Shown: positions 60,774 to 64,000 of the stretch, in pieces
How positions within the stretch are numbered: position 1 is the first letter of the stretch
Layout of the letters: every line of letters starts with the position of its first letter
NCBI GenBank assembly: GCA_907165135.1
Contig: OU015567.1
Span: forward strand, 12,405,001-12,469,000
DNA from: Oikopleura dioica
Lineage: Eukaryota; Chordata; Appendicularia; Copelata; Oikopleuridae
Direction: 5' to 3'
Length of the DNA: 64,000 nt
Made by a program: the position numbers and the translations under genes
Notes under the pieces: generated by a model
Database searches by the model: none
Told to the model about the DNA's origin: nothing
What the model saw: the letters and a program-made list of their open reading frames with translations, nothing else

Positions 60774-62535
60774 ATGGATGTTGACGGACTCGTTTTTCTC
60801 ATCTGGTCGCTGTACTTTTCAGTTGTAAAAGGTCACGTTGACATGTTATGCAACAGTATTTGCGCTTGAACATCGAATTCGGTCGATTTTTGACAGCTTT
60901 TGACCTTTAAGTCAAGTTTGTGTTGAAACATCCCACTGTTTCTCGTCGTTTCTTCTTCTTTCTTTTGTCAACCTTTTCAAAGCAAAAATAATTACTTTTT
61001 GCCCATGTATGGGCCGATATGGAAATCAATTAGGTCCGGGGCTCAGAAAATCAAATTTTCGAGTCCAGAAGTAAGGTCTGTGTTAAAGAACAAGTAGCGA
61101 GCCAAACTAAGACCACGTCACTTCCATGTTGCATAAATCAAAGGAAATGAAAACGACTCTGTTACTTCCCAGTTTCATTTCCTATGAAGAAAGCCCATTA
61201 GCGCTTATTCCGTTTGAAGACGTCTTCCAGGTCAGGAACGGGTGCCTTCTGTATTTCAAAACGCAAGAATTATTGCCCATAATCTCGTTCTTCAAACTTG
61301 CTTCCAACAGCGTTTTGTATCCGAGAATAAATATTAAAAGACGGAAACTTGTCAAAATACCATTTTTATAAGTTTAATTATCTTCTAGTTTCAAAAAGAA
61401 GTAGTGGGGCTTGAGTTTGTTCTAGATAACGGCGTAAATATCGAAATTGTTCTGTGAATTTTCAATCATGAGAGCACGCAATTACTATTTTTTAACAGAG
61501 ACGCTAACCCGCTGAAAAAGTCCTTTGATAGAGGGCGGCTTCGATGTCCTCCCCGCGTCTGGCTTTGACTTTGATCAGCTAACAACAATTCTTTGTCATA
61601 GCTCACGCATGCGCGACTCCACCGCAACGGGGTCTTCCGGTGACCACAACGGAGAACCGAGTTGCGATCTGAGCGGAAATCCCCGCGGTACTTACTGGCG
61701 ACGCCTTGGCGTTGAATTCCTCAAGTCTGATGTCGTCAGTTCACTTGACGCACACGATGAGCCGGTCGCCTTGACCGGGGCGATAACGTCTTTTCCGGCT
61801 CCGGAAAGTGTCAACTATGTTCATCAATATTTGCACTTTGCCCCAAACATCCTCCAGATCGCTGATGAGATTCGAAACAGGATGGGCGGATCGTTTCTTG
61901 GAATTCATCTTAGAATAGGCACCGATTTCACGAAAGCCTGTGATATTCTTGACCGTAATGACAACTTGATGGGTACAGTTATGAAAGAACAACTTTATGG
62001 GCATCTTATGGGCGTTTTTACATACTTTATCAACAATTTTTGGGCCGAATTTTATTACTAATTTCGCTCATCCTATTCGTAACTTTTGAAAGCATCTCCT
62101 CAATGTGGAACCCCTCAAGTGAAGCTGGAAAAATCAAAACACTGCGCCCCATCTATGGAACAAATTCTAGACGAGCTCGATTTCTTCAAAGACAAATTCA
62201 ACACGCTTTACATTTCTTCTGACAAAAAGATCGACCGTCAGATCTTTGAAGAACGCGGGCATGGGTTTATATTCAATAAGCTTCTCTTACTTTTTGTACT
62301 TTATAAACCGAAAATTAGATTTCGAGTGGCTACGCTGGACGATTACCGTGATTTGCCAATTCCAAAATTTTTTGACCCTTTGATCGATTTGTCCGTGCAA
62401 ATATTAAGTGACCAGTTTATTGGTAATTGCATTTCAAGCTTCACGGGATTTATCGTCCGGCAAAGAAGAGTTAAGCACCTTCCAGTTGCTTTCTGGGGTC
62501 TCGTTGACCATTCTGACGCACACGAAGAGCTTTGA
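60774..62535 (+). CDS. pofut1: GDP-fucose protein O-fucosyltransferase 1
   Basis: Adds O-fucose to EGF repeats of Notch and similar proteins in the ER. Start 60774 lies directly after TTGTTCAG, and MDVDGLVFLIWSLYFSVV is a signal peptide. A 102-bp or so intron leads to FCPCMGRYGNQ, the donor-substrate motif (human CPCMGRFGNQ). In-phase exons follow with DHVTSMLHKSKEMKTTLLLP, FEDVFQ, a middle region and GIHLRIGTDF, the second conserved motif with the catalytic-site Arg. After an intron near 62010-62090 comes SPQCGTP, then DQFIGNCISSFTGFIVRQRR. The protein ends HEEL, an ER-retrieval signal. The exon from 61525 is certain; small exons near 61380-61520 are not fully resolved. Confidence 0.92.
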
Positions 62536-62746
62536 TTTACGATTCTTATTCCTAGCTGGAATCAGATGACCTTTTTTCAATTTCTGTATACTTCTTGTAA
62601 TTCCCATCCAATTGCGAATTCACCAATTTCCTTTTAATGCCTGTGATTGGATAATCCTTCCATTGATTCTATTTTTCTACTTTTTCAACTTTTTATCGAT
62701 ACTTTTTAACCGGTTATTCAGAGATTTAGAATTTTGCTCCTCCGAA

Positions 62747-63202
62747 ATGTCGCTCGGAATCCCAATCAAAGTCCTCCACGAAGCCGAGAGCCACGTAATC
62801 ACCTGTGAAACCTCCACCGGCGAAGTCTTCCGTGGAAAGCTCGTCGAAGCCGAAGAACATATGAACATCCAGGTACAATCAACCACTTTAATACCTTCAC
62901 AAAGCCGATTCTAGATGCAGGATGTCACCGCTACCTACCGAAACGGATCAACCGCCCAATTGGCGAACATCTACATTCGTGGCACTCAAATCAAGTTCAT
63001 GATTCTCCCCGAGATGCTCAAAAACGCCCCAATGCTCAAGGTAAATTTGGAATTGGATTAAACCATCACTCTCGTTTCTTCTCAGGTCGCAACACGAAAC
63101 CAGGCTCAAGGCCAGAAGCAGAATTTCTGGCAAGCTGGCCGAGGTCGTGGACGAGGCGGCGGCTTCCGCGGTGGTCGAGGCGCCCCAAGAGGCCGATATT
63201 AG
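62747..63202 (+). CDS. snrpd3: Small nuclear ribonucleoprotein Sm D3
   Basis: Core Sm ring protein of spliceosomal snRNPs. Three exons join: [20 protein letters not shown]...EEHMNIQ, then [22 protein letters not shown]...MLKNAPMLK, then a Gly/Arg tail ([15 protein letters not shown]) ending APRGRY. Sm1 and Sm2 motifs are intact ([14 protein letters not shown]). The C-terminal RG repeats are substrates for arginine methylation in this family. Introns are about 41 and 46 nt. The ATG at 62747 is about 210 bp after the POFUT1 stop on the same strand. Confidence 0.96.
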
Positions 63203-63449
63203 GAAAATTAGCGAGGGTAGACCCGCTGGTCCCCTGAGAAGGAAAATCTGCTACCGATTTTAGAACACACATTTACCGATTTATTAAATTCTCCAGTTAT
63301 CTCACACTCTTCTTGCTTTTAGCTACTCAACTTTATCATTTTAGTTGTGTCAAGCTCATTATTGAAATTTTGAATTACTGTCGCACTCGACACCACCTAG
63401 ATATCATGTTATAAACAACTGCCCTAAACTGCTCCTGGTCACTTTTTGA

Positions 63450-63456
63450 GTTTTAG
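63450..63456 (+). promoter_or_regulatory. Probable spliced-leader acceptor of rpia
   Basis: The pyrimidine-rich sequence ends GTTTTAG, followed by A-ATG. It is the same layout as eif2a, hacd3, hook and the RS protein gene. Confidence 0.45.
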
Positions 63457-63457
63457 A

Positions 63458-64000
63458 ATGAGTGGAGTCGAGGCGGCAAAGCGTCTAGCCGCGAGGTCAG
63501 CCGTCGATGCCTTTGTCAAGAATGGATTCAAGCTGGGAATCGGCTCCGGTAAAGAAATTTTTCTTTGACAAGGGTTGTTAAAATGCCTTTTTTGTTCAGG
63601 ATCGACTGTAGTTTACGCGGTGGAGAGAATCGCGGAACGAGCGCGAGCGGAGAATCTTCAGGTTCCGATCGTTAAGATTTTAATGAGTCGTATTAACTTT
63701 AATTTAGCTCACTTGTGTACCCAGCAGTTTCCAAGCTAGACAGGTGCGATAATATGATATTTACTCATGTCTCAAATAACTGGCAGTTTGCGCAGATGCG
63801 TTCTTCACTGACCTCTTAACTAGTTATAAAAAATCAGATTTCAGTTCATTCATTCCTTTAATTTATCTTTAGCTTATTATCGAGCACGGCTTGCTTCTAT
63901 CCGATCTCGAGCGAACTCCGGAGCTCGACTTGGCAATCGACGGAGCTGACGAAGTCGACGACCGACTTACCCTGATCAAGGGTGGCGGTGGATGTCTCCT
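63458..64000 (+). CDS. rpia: Ribose-5-phosphate isomerase A, 5' part
   Basis: Interconverts ribose-5-phosphate and ribulose-5-phosphate in the pentose phosphate pathway. The N-terminus [19 protein letters not shown] is followed by [15 protein letters not shown], which spans a 49-nt intron. Later exons give [24 protein letters not shown] and [12 protein letters not shown], the catalytic Asp-containing and phosphate-binding motifs. The start at 63458 is one base after GTTTTAG, a typical trans-splice context here. The gene runs off the right edge. Confidence 0.93.

Overview
The window is a slice of a very compact animal nuclear genome, most likely a larvacean tunicate such as Oikopleura dioica. 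About 24 genes fit in 64 kb. Introns are mostly 30-70 nt. Several inferred introns break the GT-AG rule as GA-AG or GG-AG. Many start codons sit a few bases after a pyrimidine-rich AG, as expected where a spliced leader is trans-spliced onto mRNAs. The protein content (separase, CDAN1, RELCH, PSME4, SLC33A1, HACD3, SEC14L1, SNX27) is metazoan. The species name is an inference; no search was run. Gene models were built by reading frames and splice sites by eye.

Layout. 1-2326 (+): the 3' end of a heparan-sulfate 6-O-sulfotransferase-like gene, then a membrane protein that looks like two claudin-type tetraspan modules in tandem. 2727-19477 (-): SLC33A1, separase ESPL1, a short single-exon orphan with a TATA box, the spliceosome factor CWC22 and pyruvate kinase. 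19909-42032 (+): EIF2A head-to-head with pyruvate kinase, an unknown gene, SEC14L1-like, SNX27, an RS-rich ankyrin-like protein, RELCH, HACD3 and HOOK, with one small minus-strand ORF at 26923-27218. 42877-46310: a small minus-strand gene, an unrecognised plus-strand gene and AT-rich intergenic DNA. 46311-58393 (+): PSME4 (PA200), with an intron-bearing tRNA-Ile(UAU) inside one of its introns, and CDAN1. 58578-60500 (-): a secreted SRCR protein. 60774-64000 (+): POFUT1, SNRPD3 and the 5' part of RPIA, which runs off the window.

Most genes are housekeeping genes and I see no functional cluster. Same-strand neighbours are usually 110-400 bp apart, so only EIF2A and its downstream gene (115 bp) hint at an operon.

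The most interesting structures are two foldback (long terminal inverted repeat) DNA elements. One lies inside the large CWC22 intron. The other almost exactly constitutes a CDAN1 intron: its first two bases are the GT donor, and a 5-bp direct repeat (CCAAG) flanking it supplies the AG acceptor, as expected if the insertion created the intron. Also notable are the non-GT introns, two A-run frameshifts (EIF2A and the RS protein), the duplicated claudin fold and an in-frame stop-free intron in PSME4.
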